From Maribacter thermophilus (GTDB lineage: Bacteria > Bacteroidota > Bacteroidia > Flavobacteriales > Flavobacteriaceae): a stretch of 64,000 bases of DNA. The translations under genes and the position numbers were made by a program. Below the pieces are notes generated by a model, which worked only from the letters and a program-made list of their open reading frames with translations, made no database searches and had not been told where the DNA came from. Shown piece after piece: positions 1 through 9,498 of the stretch; position 1 is the first letter of the stretch, and each line of letters opens with the position of its first letter. Location of the stretch: NCBI RefSeq assembly GCF_001020565.1, contig NZ_LDAS01000001.1, positions 35,151 to 99,150 on the forward strand, given 5' to 3'.

Positions 1-1146
1 GGGGTGAGTACACCTATATTGTTTAATCTGGCTGATCAAGATTCCATTGAGTTAAGAAATGTTTCTGAAGTTACTATAAATGGGCTAGGGGAAGGTGATC
101 CGATTAGTGTACTAAGTTCTCAAGGTAATTTTTTTAAGTTGGGTGAGATTGAAAATCCGTTACAGAAGTTATATGTGGTAATGGATGCCGGTATAAATTT
201 TTCTCCCTATTTGGGTATTCCCGTACATGGTATTATTGGTTATGATCTGTTTAGGGATTTTGTGGTGGATATTAATTATTCGACCAAGACCATTAAGTTT
301 TACGACCCTGATCAGTATACTCGAAAATCAGGTAAAAAATATCAAACCCTAGATGTGGATATTATTAATAAGAAGGTGTATTTAAATGCCAGTGTGTCTT
401 TGGACGGGGAAAAGGATATACCTGTAAAAATGCTATTGGATACAGGAAGTAGTGATGCTATTTGGCTTTTTGAAGATGAACGTATCAAATTGCCTGAGAA
501 GAATTATGACGATTATCTGGGCAAAGGCCTGGCAGGCAATATTTATGGCAAAAGAACCAAGGTGCATAGTATAAAGATCGGCGATTTTAGCTTAGAGGAT
601 GCAAAGGCGGCTTTTCCAGATATGTTGACCTTTAATGCCATAAAGGATCTGGGTAATAGAAATGGTAGTTTGGGCGGAGAGGTACTGAAGCGTTTTAATA
701 TTGTTTTCGATTATACAAATGGAAAAATAGCACTCAAAAAGAATCCGAACTTTAAAAAGCCGTTTCATTATAATATGAGTGGAATAGATCTACAACATGC
801 AGGTGTCCGTTATATTTCTGAAAGAATAACCAATGGTAGAGGAATAGTTTATAATGAAGATAGGTCATATGGGGATGTGCAGATATTATTGGAAGGTGCT
901 ACTAGATTGAGTCTGGTGCCCGAAATAGTAGTTTCTGGAATAAGGGCAGGAAGTCCGGCACATTTAGCCGGTCTGCAAGAGGGTGATGTTATACTGGCCG
1001 TAAATGGTAAACGTATTCATCGATATAAAATTCAGCAGATTTTAGAAATGCTGAACAATAAGGAAGGAAAAAAAGTAAAGGTATTGGTAGAGCGTTCTAA
1101 CAGCAATCTTTTGTTCAGTTTGGTTCTTAAAGATCTTTTTAAATAA
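1..1146 (+). CDS. Retropepsin-like aspartyl protease with C-terminal PDZ domain (5' end cut by window)
   Basis: The frame is open from the first base, so the N-terminus lies outside the window; the GTG at 4 is only an internal codon. The visible part holds the end of one aspartyl-protease-like half (GIIGYDLFRDFVVDINY) and a second half with the catalytic motif LLDTGSS, the Asp near visible residue 146. A PDZ domain follows (VSGIRAGSPAHLAGLQEGDVILAVNG), close to the C-terminus. Proteins of this build in Bacteroidota are usually exported and poorly characterised. Substrate and function cannot be told from sequence. It ends in a bidirectional terminator facing the DUF1573 gene. Confidence 0.85.
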   Translation, partial: GVSTPILFNLADQDSIELRNVSEVTINGLGEGDPISVLSSQGNFFKLGEIENPLQKLYVVMDAGINFSPYLGIPVHGIIGYDLFRDFVVDINYSTKTIKFYDPDQYTRKSGKKYQTLDVDIINKKVYLNASVSLDGEKDIPVKMLLDTGSSDAIWLFEDERIKLPEKNYDDYLGKGLAGNIYGKRTKVHSIKIGDFSLEDAKAAFPDMLTFNAIKDLGNRNGSLGGEVLKRFNIVFDYTNGKIALKKNPNFKKPFHYNMSGIDLQHAGVRYISERITNGRGIVYNEDRSYGDVQILLEGATRLSLVPEIVVSGIRAGSPAHLAGLQEGDVILAVNGKRIHRYKIQQILEMLNNKEGKKVKVLVERSNSNLLFSLVLKDLFK

Positions 1147-1173
1147 AAAAGCCCTCTAAAAAAGAGGGCTTTT
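1147..1173. terminator. Bidirectional intrinsic terminator
   Basis: A perfect 7-bp stem GCCCTCT/AGAGGGC with an AAAAA loop is flanked by A4 on the left and T4 on the right. It can therefore end transcription from either side. It lies between the stop codons of two convergent genes. Confidence 0.88.
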
Positions 1174-1197
1174 AATTATATTAAGAGAAACTACATG

Positions 1198-1593
1198 TTA
1201 TTTTGTACCGCTGCTTGCAGCTTTGATTTCTCCTTTGATCTTTAAAATTTTAGTAGGTGTGTCCGCATTGGAAGTTACGGTAATGGCTTTTCTGATAGGG
1301 CCAACACGGTTGGTATCATATTTTACCTGAATTTCACCGGTTTTACCAGGCATAATGGGGTCTTCCGGTTTTTTAGGAATGGTACAACCACAACTAGATC
1401 TTACATTGCTAATGATCAATGGTGCATTTCCTGTATTGGTAAATTCAAAAACTCGGACACCATCCGATCCTTTTGCGATTTCACCATAGTCTACAGTTTC
1501 TGTTTTAAACTCAATTTTTGCCGTTTTTTCCTGTGCTTTAACACTTAAACCGATCATCGCGACAAATAATACAAGTACTATTTTTTTCATCAT
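1198..1593 (-). CDS. DUF1573 domain-containing secreted protein
   Basis: A Sec signal peptide ([21 protein letters not shown]) precedes one DUF1573 domain, an Ig-like ASH/MSP-type fold. Its signature is [22 protein letters not shown] followed by SSCGCTIP. The frame continues upstream to a TTG at 1617, but that would put charged residues before the signal peptide and would overlap the promoter -7 element at 1615-1622. The tandem ATGs at 1593/1590 are the sensible starts. The protein is probably periplasmic or envelope-located. DUF1573 is very common in Bacteroidota and its molecular role is not established. Confidence 0.85.
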   Translation of the reverse strand: MMKKIVLVLFVAMIGLSVKAQEKTAKIEFKTETVDYGEIAKGSDGVRVFEFTNTGNAPLIISNVRSSCGCTIPKKPEDPIMPGKTGEIQVKYDTNRVGPIRKAITVTSNADTPTKILKIKGEIKAASSGTK

Positions 1594-1614
1594 TTTTTTG
1601 TTTAGTGCGAATTC

Positions 1615-1645
1615 CAAAATTAATTCTTTTCAGATCAACCTCAAA
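1615..1645 (-). promoter_or_regulatory. Bacteroidota-type promoter of the DUF1573 gene
   Basis: On the minus strand TTTG (1645-1642), 19 bases, then TAATTTTG (1622-1615) match the TTTG / TAnnTTTG consensus of the primary sigma factor of Bacteroidota. Expected transcription start is about 15 bases before the chosen ATG. Confidence 0.7.
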
Positions 1646-1650
1646 ATCCT

Positions 1651-1680
1651 TTTGTTATACTCTAACGTTACTTATTTTTG
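1651..1680 (+). promoter_or_regulatory. Bacteroidota-type promoter of valS
   Basis: TTTG at 1651-1654, an 18-base spacer and TATTTTTG at 1673-1680 match the TTTG / TAnnTTTG consensus. Transcription from here would give valS a leader of roughly 100 bases containing the hairpin at 1696-1753. Confidence 0.7.
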
Positions 1681-1695
1681 TTTCGTATTTAAAGT

Positions 1696-1753
1696 GGGTA
1701 AAAAAAACGGTAAATGATTATAAAATATCTTTGATCCGTTTTATTTTTTACCC
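1696..1753 (+). promoter_or_regulatory. Long hairpin in the valS 5' leader
   Basis: GGGTAAAAAAAACGG (1696-1710) pairs with 1736-1753, giving about 15 base pairs with a 3-base bulge on the right arm and a 25-base loop. No T-run follows, so it is not an intrinsic terminator. It ends about 35 bases before the valS start. A regulatory role is inference. Confidence 0.5.
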
Positions 1754-1787
1754 GTATATATCAATTATTTCAAAAACTGTTCCAAAT

Positions 1788-4418
1788 ATGGAAATTCCTT
1801 CAAAATATGAGCCACATCAGGTGGAAGCTCGGTGGTATGACTACTGGATGAAGAACGAGTTTTTTTATTCCACTCCTGATGATAGGGAGCCCTATACAAT
1901 AGTAATACCGCCTCCGAATGTAACCGGTGTTCTGCATATGGGGCATATGTTAAACAATACCATTCAAGATGTTCTTGTTAGGCGTGCGCGTCTTATGGGC
2001 AAAAATGCTTGTTGGGTACCAGGTACCGATCATGCCTCGATTGCCACAGAAGCAAAAGTGGTGGCCAGGTTAAAGGAACAAGGTATTAACAAGAGCGACC
2101 TGTCTAGAGAAGAATTTTTAAAGCATGCGTGGGATTGGACAAATGAATATGGTGGGGTTATTTTGGAGCAACTAAAGAAATTAGGATGCTCTTGCGACTG
2201 GCAACGTACCGCTTTCACTATGGATGCCGAACGTTATAACAGTGTTATTAAAGTGTTTGTGGACCTTTTTAACAAGGGGCTTATATATAGGGGATACCGA
2301 ATGGTGAATTGGGACCCTGAAGCCCAGACTACCTTGTCCGATGAAGAGGTTATTTATGAGGAAAAGCAAGGCTTGTTGTACTATTTGGAATATCAAATAG
2401 AAGGTTCGGAAGAAAAGGTGACCATTGCTACCACAAGACCGGAAACAATTTTAGGGGATACCGCTATTTGTATCAACCCTAAAGATGAACGCTTTAAACA
2501 TCTAAAAGGAAAAAAAGCCATTGTTCCCCTATGTAATCGTGTAATTCCCATTATAGAGGACGAGTATGTTGATATTGAGTTTGGAACGGGATGTTTAAAA
2601 GTGACTCCCGCACATGATGTCAATGATAAAGCTTTGGGGGAAAAGCACAATTTAGAGACCATAGATATTTTTAATGCCGATGCCACATTAAATTCTTTTG
2701 GCCTTCATTATGAAGGAAAAGATAGGTTTGTGGTTAGAAAAGAAATAGCCAAAGAACTGGAAGAAAAGGGCTTTTTGGTGAAAACAGAAAAACACTTGAA
2801 TAAAGTCGGTACCTCTGAAAGAACCAAGGCGGTTATAGAGCCACGCTTGTCCGATCAATGGTTTTTAAAGATGGAAGATCTTGTAAAACCTGCCATTAAG
2901 GCAGTTTTGGAGTCTGACGATATTAAGTTTTTCCCAAAAAAATTCGATAATACCTATCGCCATTGGATGGAGAATATCAGGGATTGGAATATCTCTAGGC
3001 AATTGTGGTGGGGACAACAAATTCCGGCCTATTATTTTGGCGATGGCCAAGATGATTTTGTAGTGGCCGAGAGTCGTGAAAAGGCGCTTGAACTGGCCAA
3101 AGAGAAATCTAAACGAGAGGATCTTTCCTTGGACGACCTAAAACAAGATGAAGACGTTTTAGATACATGGTTCTCTTCTTGGTTGTGGCCAATGAGTGTT
3201 TTTAACGGGGTGCTGGAGCCAGAAAACGAAGAAATCAATTACTACTATCCTACCAACGATTTGGTTACCGGGCCCGATATTATTTTCTTTTGGGTAGCCC
3301 GTATGATCATTGCGGGTTATGAATATAGGGGAGAAAGACCTTTTCAGAATGTTTATTTCACAGGATTGGTTCGTGATAAGCAACGACGAAAAATGTCCAA
3401 ATCTTTGGGCAATTCCCCAGATGCCCTAAAACTGATAGAGGAATATGGTGCGGATGGTGTAAGAGTAGGGCTGCTTTTAAGCTCAGCTGCAGGTAACGAT
3501 TTAATGTTCGATGAAGACTTGTGTCAACAAGGGAAGAACTTTGCCAATAAGATATGGAACGGTTTCCGATTGGTGAAAGGATGGGAGGTTGCAGATATAC
3601 CGCAACCAGAAGCTTCAAAACTGGGAATTGCCTGGTACCGTGCCAAGTTTGATCATACATTAAGGGAAATAGAAGACCATTTTAGCAAGTATCGTATTTC
3701 TGATGCCTTAATGGCCACCTATAAGTTGGTATGGGACGATTATAGTTCTTGGTTGCTAGAAATTATAAAACCTGCCTATCAACAACCTATAGACAAGAAA
3801 ACGTTTGATGAGGTGATAGATATTTTTGAGCAAAACCTAAAATTACTTCATCCCTTCATGCCATTTTTAACGGAAGAAGTCTGGCAGCATATCTCTGAAC
3901 GTAGCCCAGAGGAAGCATTGATCGTGGCGCAATGGCCAAAAACCCGAAAGACAGAAGAGGATTTGATAGGTCAGTTCCAATTTGCGTCAGAAGTAATTTC
4001 CGGTATCCGTACCATTCGTAAAGAAAAGAATATTCCCATGAAAGAAGCATTGGAGGTATCGGTTTTGAACGAAGAGAAGGTTGGTAAAGCTTGGGATCCG
4101 GTGATAATGAAATTAACCAACGTTAGTTCTATATCGTATGTAGAAGATACTGTAGATGGAGCACTGTCTTTTAGGGTAAAGTCCAACGAATATTTTATAC
4201 CTATTAGTGGGGCAATTGATGTGGAGGCGGAAATTGCCAAGATAAAGGAAGAGTTAGCGTATACAAAAGGTTTCTTGATTTCGGTTCAAAAGAAATTGTC
4301 CAATGAAAGGTTTGTAAATAATGCTCCGGAAAAAGTAATAGCCATGGAGCGTAAAAAACAAGCGGATGCAGAGGCTAAAATTGAAACTTTGGAAAAAAGT
4401 TTGGCGAACTTAGGTTAA
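1788..4418 (+). CDS. valS: Valine--tRNA ligase
   Basis: Class I aminoacyl-tRNA synthetase that charges tRNA-Val in the cytoplasm. The HIGH-type motif is HMGH (residues 50-53) after PPPNVTGVL, and the KMSKS loop is at residues 535-539. Between them is the CP1 editing domain that clears mischarged threonine. The C-terminus has the anticodon-binding domain and a coiled-coil arm rich in Lys/Glu. At 876 residues it is the normal bacterial length. The frame is open 61 codons further upstream, but that stretch lacks ValRS similarity and covers the promoter; ATG at 1788 ([13 protein letters not shown]) is the family start. Confidence 0.98.
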   Translation: MEIPSKYEPHQVEARWYDYWMKNEFFYSTPDDREPYTIVIPPPNVTGVLHMGHMLNNTIQDVLVRRARLMGKNACWVPGTDHASIATEAKVVARLKEQGINKSDLSREEFLKHAWDWTNEYGGVILEQLKKLGCSCDWQRTAFTMDAERYNSVIKVFVDLFNKGLIYRGYRMVNWDPEAQTTLSDEEVIYEEKQGLLYYLEYQIEGSEEKVTIATTRPETILGDTAICINPKDERFKHLKGKKAIVPLCNRVIPIIEDEYVDIEFGTGCLKVTPAHDVNDKALGEKHNLETIDIFNADATLNSFGLHYEGKDRFVVRKEIAKELEEKGFLVKTEKHLNKVGTSERTKAVIEPRLSDQWFLKMEDLVKPAIKAVLESDDIKFFPKKFDNTYRHWMENIRDWNISRQLWWGQQIPAYYFGDGQDDFVVAESREKALELAKEKSKREDLSLDDLKQDEDVLDTWFSSWLWPMSVFNGVLEPENEEINYYYPTNDLVTGPDIIFFWVARMIIAGYEYRGERPFQNVYFTGLVRDKQRRKMSKSLGNSPDALKLIEEYGADGVRVGLLLSSAAGNDLMFDEDLCQQGKNFANKIWNGFRLVKGWEVADIPQPEASKLGIAWYRAKFDHTLREIEDHFSKYRISDALMATYKLVWDDYSSWLLEIIKPAYQQPIDKKTFDEVIDIFEQNLKLLHPFMPFLTEEVWQHISERSPEEALIVAQWPKTRKTEEDLIGQFQFASEVISGIRTIRKEKNIPMKEALEVSVLNEEKVGKAWDPVIMKLTNVSSISYVEDTVDGALSFRVKSNEYFIPISGAIDVEAEIAKIKEELAYTKGFLISVQKKLSNERFVNNAPEKVIAMERKKQADAEAKIETLEKSLANLG

Positions 4419-4511
4419 GGTAATTACGTTCTTAATGCTATATGAGTTAATATTTGTATGGTTAAGAGACTTGTTTTCTGTGTTTTACGACTAAATTTCG
4501 GTTAAATTTAA

Positions 4512-4691
<180 letters not shown>

Positions 4692-4716
4692 TAGGTAGGG
4701 TTTATATTTATAATAG

Positions 4717-4758
4717 ATCCGGGTTTGTTATGTCAACATAGCAAACCCGGATTTTTTA
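4717..4758 (+). terminator. Intrinsic terminator after the small membrane protein
   Basis: ATCCGGGTTTG (4717-4727) pairs with CAAACCCGGAT (4742-4752), with further pairs inside, and is followed by T6. Confidence 0.9.
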
Positions 4759-4920
4759 ATGGTTATATGTGAGCTTTAGTAAAAGGGTTTTGTTTAAAAA
4801 CAGTAACTTAATTGCGTGCAAGGTGTTTATAGTATTCTATTGGTGTTATAACTTGCGCAAGTACATAAAACAATGCAACTGAAGCGTTAGGACCATTGGT
4901 CGCCTTTTAGTGTAGTTTAT
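4759..4920. other. Intergenic region before the kinase gene
   Basis: No gene seen. It contains a perfect 10-bp palindrome CTTGCGCAAG at 4852-4861 and a related TTGCGTGCAA at 4812-4821. These could be binding sites for the downstream regulator, but nothing in the sequence proves it. Confidence 0.4.
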
Positions 4921-6198
4921 TTGATAAGAGTCTTGAAAACGAAGAATATCTTTTTGGTTTTATTTTTAATTTCGATCATTGGGTTGTCCATTATTCAATA
5001 CCAGTATCTTAAAATTGGATTGGACTTGGCCAAGGTTCAGTTCGGTACCAAAGTAGAAAATGCTGGAGATGTTATAAAAGAGGGGCTCAAATCTAAAAGT
5101 AGGCTTACCTATTTTCTTGGAAATACGCTACAGAACAACACTCCTTTCTATAATATAACGGTAGATAGTGTTAAAGAGGTCTCTTATCTTTTTTTGGATG
5201 ACTACATTAAGAACAAATTGGTGGACAGAGGGGTGGATTCTGACTATTCTTTTCGTCTTTTCTCTAAAGATAGTGTGTACAATTTTAGTTCTCCCAAACA
5301 GTTTGGTAGAGGTGAGAATGTAGATTCTTATCAGATAGAATTAGAGGGTTACCTTCCCGAATTGTTAGGCAAATCTATATTTTTAGAACTTCGTTTTAAT
5401 AATTTGTACGGTTTTTTTATGTCTAAATTAAACGGACTCACATTGCCCAGTATTTTATTTTTATTAGGTATTTGTATTACGGTCATTTGGGTGTTGAGAA
5501 CTTATTATGGGCAGAGTCGTTTAATCGTTACTACGAACGAATTTATAAATAACCTTACCCACGAGTTAAAGACACCCGTTTTCTCAATAGGTTTGGCAAC
5601 CAAAATATTGGATGAAAAGGCGAACCAAAATCAGAGACCGGTGTTGAGTATTATAAAACAGCAGGTAAATCGTTTGTCCGTTCATATAGATAAGGTGTTA
5701 GAACTGGCAAGTTTGGAGTCGGGGAAGAAAGTAATTACCTTGGAAACCGTAAACTTTAGATTCCATTTACAAAGACTTTGCGAAGAGTTTAAAACATTGA
5801 TGTCTATAGAAAATGGTGAGTTTACCTATGTTTTGGAGGCAGGTGAATATATAATTAGAGCGGAGGTTTTTCATTTGGAAAATGCGATAAACAATATATT
5901 GGACAATGCCAAAAAATACGCAGATAAACCCTTAATTGGCCTTAAGGCCTATATAAAAAATGATAAATTGCATATAGAGGTTACCGATAATGGAAAAGGA
6001 GTGTCCAAAGAGGATATGAAAAGAATATTCCAAAAATTTTATCGTGTTACGGATGGAGATTTACATCGGGTAAAAGGCTATGGCCTGGGGCTTAGTTATG
6101 TAAAAAAGATTATGGAAAAGCATAAAGGACGGGTACAGGTCGAAAGTAAAGAAAATGTAGGGACTAAAATAACTTTGGTAATTCCAACCGAAAAATGA
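4921..6198 (+). CDS. Sensor histidine kinase
   Basis: Membrane sensor kinase of 425 residues. TM1 is at about residues 11-30, a periplasmic sensor stretch of about 140 residues follows, and TM2 is at about 175-196. The HisKA H-box is NLTHELKTP with His214, the N-box NAINNILDNAKKYA, the G1 box VTDNGKGV and the G2 box GYGLGLSYVKKI. No in-frame ATG exists between the upstream stop (4888) and the first TM, so translation begins at TTG 4921 or TTG 4933. The stop overlaps the next gene's ATG by four bases, implying coupled translation with its response regulator. The signal sensed is unknown; the pair resembles the RprX/RprY type of Bacteroidota. Confidence 0.93.
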   Translation: MIRVLKTKNIFLVLFLISIIGLSIIQYQYLKIGLDLAKVQFGTKVENAGDVIKEGLKSKSRLTYFLGNTLQNNTPFYNITVDSVKEVSYLFLDDYIKNKLVDRGVDSDYSFRLFSKDSVYNFSSPKQFGRGENVDSYQIELEGYLPELLGKSIFLELRFNNLYGFFMSKLNGLTLPSILFLLGICITVIWVLRTYYGQSRLIVTTNEFINNLTHELKTPVFSIGLATKILDEKANQNQRPVLSIIKQQVNRLSVHIDKVLELASLESGKKVITLETVNFRFHLQRLCEEFKTLMSIENGEFTYVLEAGEYIIRAEVFHLENAINNILDNAKKYADKPLIGLKAYIKNDKLHIEVTDNGKGVSKEDMKRIFQKFYRVTDGDLHRVKGYGLGLSYVKKIMEKHKGRVQVESKENVGTKITLVIPTEK

Positions 6199-6893
6199 GA
6201 GAAAATAGAGCGCGATTATTGTTGGTGGAAGATGATGAGTCTTTAGGTTACTTGTTGTCCGAGTATTTGAAAATCAAGAATTTTGAGATTACTTGGGCCA
6301 AAGACGGAAAGGCTGCATTGGCCGAACTAGAAAAATCTGAATATGATTTGGCAATATTGGATGTTATGATGCCAGAAATGGACGGATTTGCTCTGGGGAA
6401 AAAAATCAATGAGAACTTTCGGAACTTGCCTTTTATCTTTTTGACTGCCAAGTCACTAAAGGTAGATGTGTTAAAGGGCTTTCATATAGGGGCTATGGAC
6501 TATTTAAAAAAGCCGATAGATGAAGAAGAGCTCGTTATTAGAATTGAGCGCCTTTTGTCCAGGATCCAAAGTAAACACCCTTTACAGGAAGTCACAGACC
6601 TTTATAAAGTTGGTAAATATGATTTTAACGCCTTAAATCAGGAACTTTCGTATAACGGCCAAAAAGTGAACTTGACCGTAAAGGAAAGTGAACTGCTAAA
6701 ATATTTGGTAGATAAACAAAATCAACTCTGTCCGCATAAAGATATACTGATACGGCTTTGGGGCAAAAACGATTATTTTAATAAAAAAAGCCTCAATGTT
6801 TTTATTACACGTTTAAGAAAGTATCTGGAATTAGATGCCGACATTAAAATTGAAAACGTACACAGTAAAGGTTATATACTGCGTCTGCCCTAA
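6195..6893 (+). CDS. OmpR/PhoB-family response regulator
   Basis: DNA-binding partner of the preceding kinase. The receiver domain (residues 1-120) has acidic VEDDE, phospho-acceptor Asp56 in LAILDVMMPEMDG, Thr84 and Lys105 (YLKKP). A winged-helix output domain fills about residues 135-232 (SFNxxQ-like start, ELLKYL, FITRLRKYL, NVHSKGYIL). Its ATG lies inside the kinase stop (ATGA overlap). Target genes are not evident; no neighbouring gene is clearly part of its regulon. Confidence 0.95.
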   Translation: MRENRARLLLVEDDESLGYLLSEYLKIKNFEITWAKDGKAALAELEKSEYDLAILDVMMPEMDGFALGKKINENFRNLPFIFLTAKSLKVDVLKGFHIGAMDYLKKPIDEEELVIRIERLLSRIQSKHPLQEVTDLYKVGKYDFNALNQELSYNGQKVNLTVKESELLKYLVDKQNQLCPHKDILIRLWGKNDYFNKKSLNVFITRLRKYLELDADIKIENVHSKGYILRLP

Positions 6894-7020
6894 TAAATGT
6901 CTATCGGAAAAAATGGATAGATGCCTATTTCGATGTGGATACAAAGTAAACACCGAATTAATTATGTTAGATATGGTCGTGGTGGTATGACCAAAGTTAA
7001 TATGCAAACCAAACAAGATT

Positions 7021-7785
7021 ATGATAAGACCCTATATACTAGCTGAAACCAACTGGAAGCATCTAAAGGACGAGAATATAGAATTGGCCGTGTTGCCTTG
7101 GGGTGCCACAGAGGCACATAATTACCATTTGCCCTATGCAACAGATAACTACCAGGCAGAGGCCATTGTAGAGGAGTCGGCTAAAAGGTCGTGGGAAATA
7201 GGTGATAAGGTTATTGTGTTGCCCACTATTCCATACGGGGTAAACACGGGGCAAAAAGATATTTATCTGGATATGAACCTGAATCCAAGTACTCAATTGG
7301 CCATTCTTAAAGACCTAATTACGGTATTAAATGCCCAGGGCATATATAAGCTGCTGATATTTAACGGTCATGGAGGAAACAATTTTAAGCCCTTGGTCCG
7401 TGAATTGGGGCTTCTTTTTCCGAAGATGTTCATTAGTTTTTGTTTCTTTCCCCAAATGTTCGACAAGTCGTTATATTTTCAGGAAAAAGGGGACCACGCC
7501 GATGAAATGGAAACGAGTCTCATGTTGTATATTAGACCTGATCTTGTATTGCCAAAACCGGAATGGGGCAAGGGTAGTTTTAAAAAGTTTAGGATCAAGG
7601 CTTTTTCTGAAGGTGGTGTATGGGCAGAAAGACAATGGTCTAAAATAAGTGAGGATACGGGTACGGGAAATCCAGAATACGCAAATACCGAAAAAGGAGA
7701 GCGTTTTTTTAAGGATGTTTGCTCAAAGGTAGGGCAATTGTTTTCAGATATATGTAAAGCGGACTTGAACGATTTATATGAGTAA
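7021..7785 (+). CDS. Creatininase-family amidohydrolase
   Basis: A 254-residue protein with the creatininase fold. WGATEAHNYHLPYATD carries the metal ligands Glu, His and Asp, FNGHGGNN is the second metal/His motif, and HADEMETS supplies another Glu. The family includes creatinine amidohydrolase, mycofactocin peptidase MftE and the FAPy hydrolase ArfB. No neighbour points to any of these, so the substrate is open. No signal peptide, so cytoplasmic. It is convergent with the acyl-CoA-binding protein gene, the two stops being directly adjacent. Confidence 0.85.
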   Translation: MIRPYILAETNWKHLKDENIELAVLPWGATEAHNYHLPYATDNYQAEAIVEESAKRSWEIGDKVIVLPTIPYGVNTGQKDIYLDMNLNPSTQLAILKDLITVLNAQGIYKLLIFNGHGGNNFKPLVRELGLLFPKMFISFCFFPQMFDKSLYFQEKGDHADEMETSLMLYIRPDLVLPKPEWGKGSFKKFRIKAFSEGGVWAERQWSKISEDTGTGNPEYANTEKGERFFKDVCSKVGQLFSDICKADLNDLYE

Positions 7786-8046
7786 TTATTTTTTTAACTC
7801 TAGGTTCACCAGCTCTATATACGATTTCATGGCCTCTTCACGGTTAATATTTCTTGCCTGTATCAATGCATTGGCCTTAAAGGCATTTATCAAAGGCGTC
7901 TTGCTGCCTGGATGGTTGTAATTTTTGTTGGCAACCTTATAATAGGCGTATAGTTTTAACAACACATCAGCCGGTATAGGTGACTCATATGAATTTACAA
8001 ACTCAACAGCTTCCTTAAAATCAGTATGTAATTTCTTGTTTTTCAT
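7786..8046 (-). CDS. Acyl-CoA-binding protein (ACBP)
   Basis: An 86-residue single-domain protein matching the four-helix ACBP family. It begins with an N-terminal DFKEAVEFVNSY helix, then the LLKLYAYYKVAN block, NHPGSKTPLINAFKANALIQARNINREEAMKSYI (given here only as a region, about residues 40-78) and a Leu/Lys tail. ACBPs bind long-chain acyl-CoA and buffer it in the cytosol. I start at the ATG at 8046 rather than the longer frame at 8067. It overlaps the 3' end of psd by 26 bases and is the last gene of the cdsA-psd operon, which fits a role in supplying acyl groups to phospholipid synthesis (inference). Confidence 0.87.
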   Translation of the reverse strand: MKNKKLHTDFKEAVEFVNSYESPIPADVLLKLYAYYKVANKNYNHPGSKTPLINAFKANALIQARNINREEAMKSYIELVNLELKK

Positions 8047-8704
8047 TTGGGTCCACGTATGTCGCAATACAGGTTTGGGCTCCTTTTACCTTTTGATTTA
8101 GTTTTACGTTGATTTGGCAATCTAGGGGCAAAAACAAATCTACCCTTGATCCAAATTTGATAAAACCTGAATCGTCTCCTTGTTGAACACTCTCGCCAAC
8201 TTCGGCATAGTTGACAATACGCCGGGCCATAGCGCCTGCTATTTGTCTAAAAAGTATATCTCCGAACTTTGGTGTTCCAACAACTACCGTTGTTCTTTCG
8301 TTTTCTTCACTGGATTTTGGGTGCCAAGCCACTAAATATTTTCCAGGATGATATTTAGAGTATTTGATCTTGCCACTGGCAGGGTATCTAGTTACGTGTA
8401 CATTAATGGGTGACATAAAAATGGAGACTTGTCTTCTTTTGTCATTAAAATACTCATTTTCTTCTACTTCTTCTATCACTACCACCTTTCCGTCTACTGG
8501 AGCCAGTATTTCATCAAATGATTTATTCGCCCTTCTTGTAGGGTTTCTGAAAAATTGTAAAATTAATACCAAGATGATGGCAGCTGTTATCTGTACCGCA
8601 AGTTTAAGCCATGCAATATCTATAAAAAAATGGGCAAGAAGAACGGTTAGCCCTACAAGAAAAAAGGTTATCAATATAATTTTTTGACCCTCTCTATGAA
8701 ACAT
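8021..8704 (-). CDS. psd: Phosphatidylserine decarboxylase (short, pyruvoyl-dependent)
   Basis: Converts phosphatidylserine to phosphatidylethanolamine at the inner membrane. The 227-residue protein has one or two N-terminal membrane helices (residues 9-28 and 33-52), the core NVHVTRYP and the self-cleavage site FIKFGS, where Gly185-Ser186 gives the pyruvoyl group. The short form with FGS/GS is usual in Bacteroidota. It overlaps cdsA by 11 bases upstream and the ACBP gene by 26 bases downstream, so all three are translationally linked. Confidence 0.95.
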   Translation of the reverse strand: MFHREGQKIILITFFLVGLTVLLAHFFIDIAWLKLAVQITAAIILVLILQFFRNPTRRANKSFDEILAPVDGKVVVIEEVEENEYFNDKRRQVSIFMSPINVHVTRYPASGKIKYSKYHPGKYLVAWHPKSSEENERTTVVVGTPKFGDILFRQIAGAMARRIVNYAEVGESVQQGDDSGFIKFGSRVDLFLPLDCQINVKLNQKVKGAQTCIATYVDPNEKQEITY

Positions 8705-9497
8705 AGGTAAAAATATTTAATGTTAAGTAAGCAAAAGGTGCAGCAAAGACTAGGCTGTCCAATCTATCCAACATGCCTCCATGCCCGGGCAGTATAGCTC
8801 CACTGTCCTTTACACCGGCCATTCTTTTTAATTTAGATTCTATCAGGTCTCCCAAACTACCTGTTATCACTATTACACTGGCAAGCAGCATCCATTGGCC
8901 AGGACCTATTATTTGTTCTTGGGTTCCCATAATGTAGGCGGCACCCAAGGCAAAGATATAACCTCCGACGGTTCCTTCCACAGTTTTCTTTGGGGAAACT
9001 GATGGAAATAGTTTCGTGCGGCCTAAGGTCTTACCGACAATATAGGCAAAAGAATCGTTTACCCATATTAAAATGAAAATACCCATTATCAAAAGCTTTG
9101 CGAAAGCATCATTTTTATAAGGTATCATGGTGAGGAAAATACAACCGCCACCAATGTAAAATAGGCCAATAAGAAATTTATGAAGACCGGAAAATGTTTT
9201 TGGTTTGGAGGAAAAGAGATAATATAAAAGGTACAGGTCTGTCAATATGGTAAAAAACATTAAAATATTGATCAGAATTAGGTCGTTTATTAAGTATATA
9301 TAGGCCCACCAAAGTCCCAAATAGGCTAAAAAAACATAATAGCCCTTGAGCTTTACAAGGCGCTTGTATTCGTAAAGGCAGGCGAGGCCAAAAACCATGA
9401 AAAGGAAGTCGAAGGCATCCGAACTTAAAAAGACGGCGGACAATAACAGGATTATATAAACCGCTCCAGTAAGTGATCTTCGTAAAACTTCTTTCAT
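8694..9497 (-). CDS. cdsA: Phosphatidate cytidylyltransferase (CDP-diglyceride synthase)
   Basis: Makes CDP-diacylglycerol from phosphatidate and CTP, the branch point of phospholipid synthesis. The 267-residue polytopic membrane protein has about seven to eight hydrophobic segments. The C-terminal family signature is intact: SPKKTVEGTVGG, GSLGDLIESKLKR and KDSGAILPGHGGMLDRLDS. It lies one base downstream of the LUD gene and overlaps psd, placing the CDP-DAG and PE steps in the same operon. Confidence 0.97.
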   Translation of the reverse strand: MKEVLRRSLTGAVYIILLLSAVFLSSDAFDFLFMVFGLACLYEYKRLVKLKGYYVFLAYLGLWWAYIYLINDLILINILMFFTILTDLYLLYYLFSSKPKTFSGLHKFLIGLFYIGGGCIFLTMIPYKNDAFAKLLIMGIFILIWVNDSFAYIVGKTLGRTKLFPSVSPKKTVEGTVGGYIFALGAAYIMGTQEQIIGPGQWMLLASVIVITGSLGDLIESKLKRMAGVKDSGAILPGHGGMLDRLDSLVFAAPFAYLTLNIFTYVS

Positions 9498-9498
9498 A

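Noticed and set aside
1681..1787. T-box riboswitch before valS
   Set aside because: No specifier loop, T-box sequence or terminator; T-boxes are essentially a Gram-positive feature.
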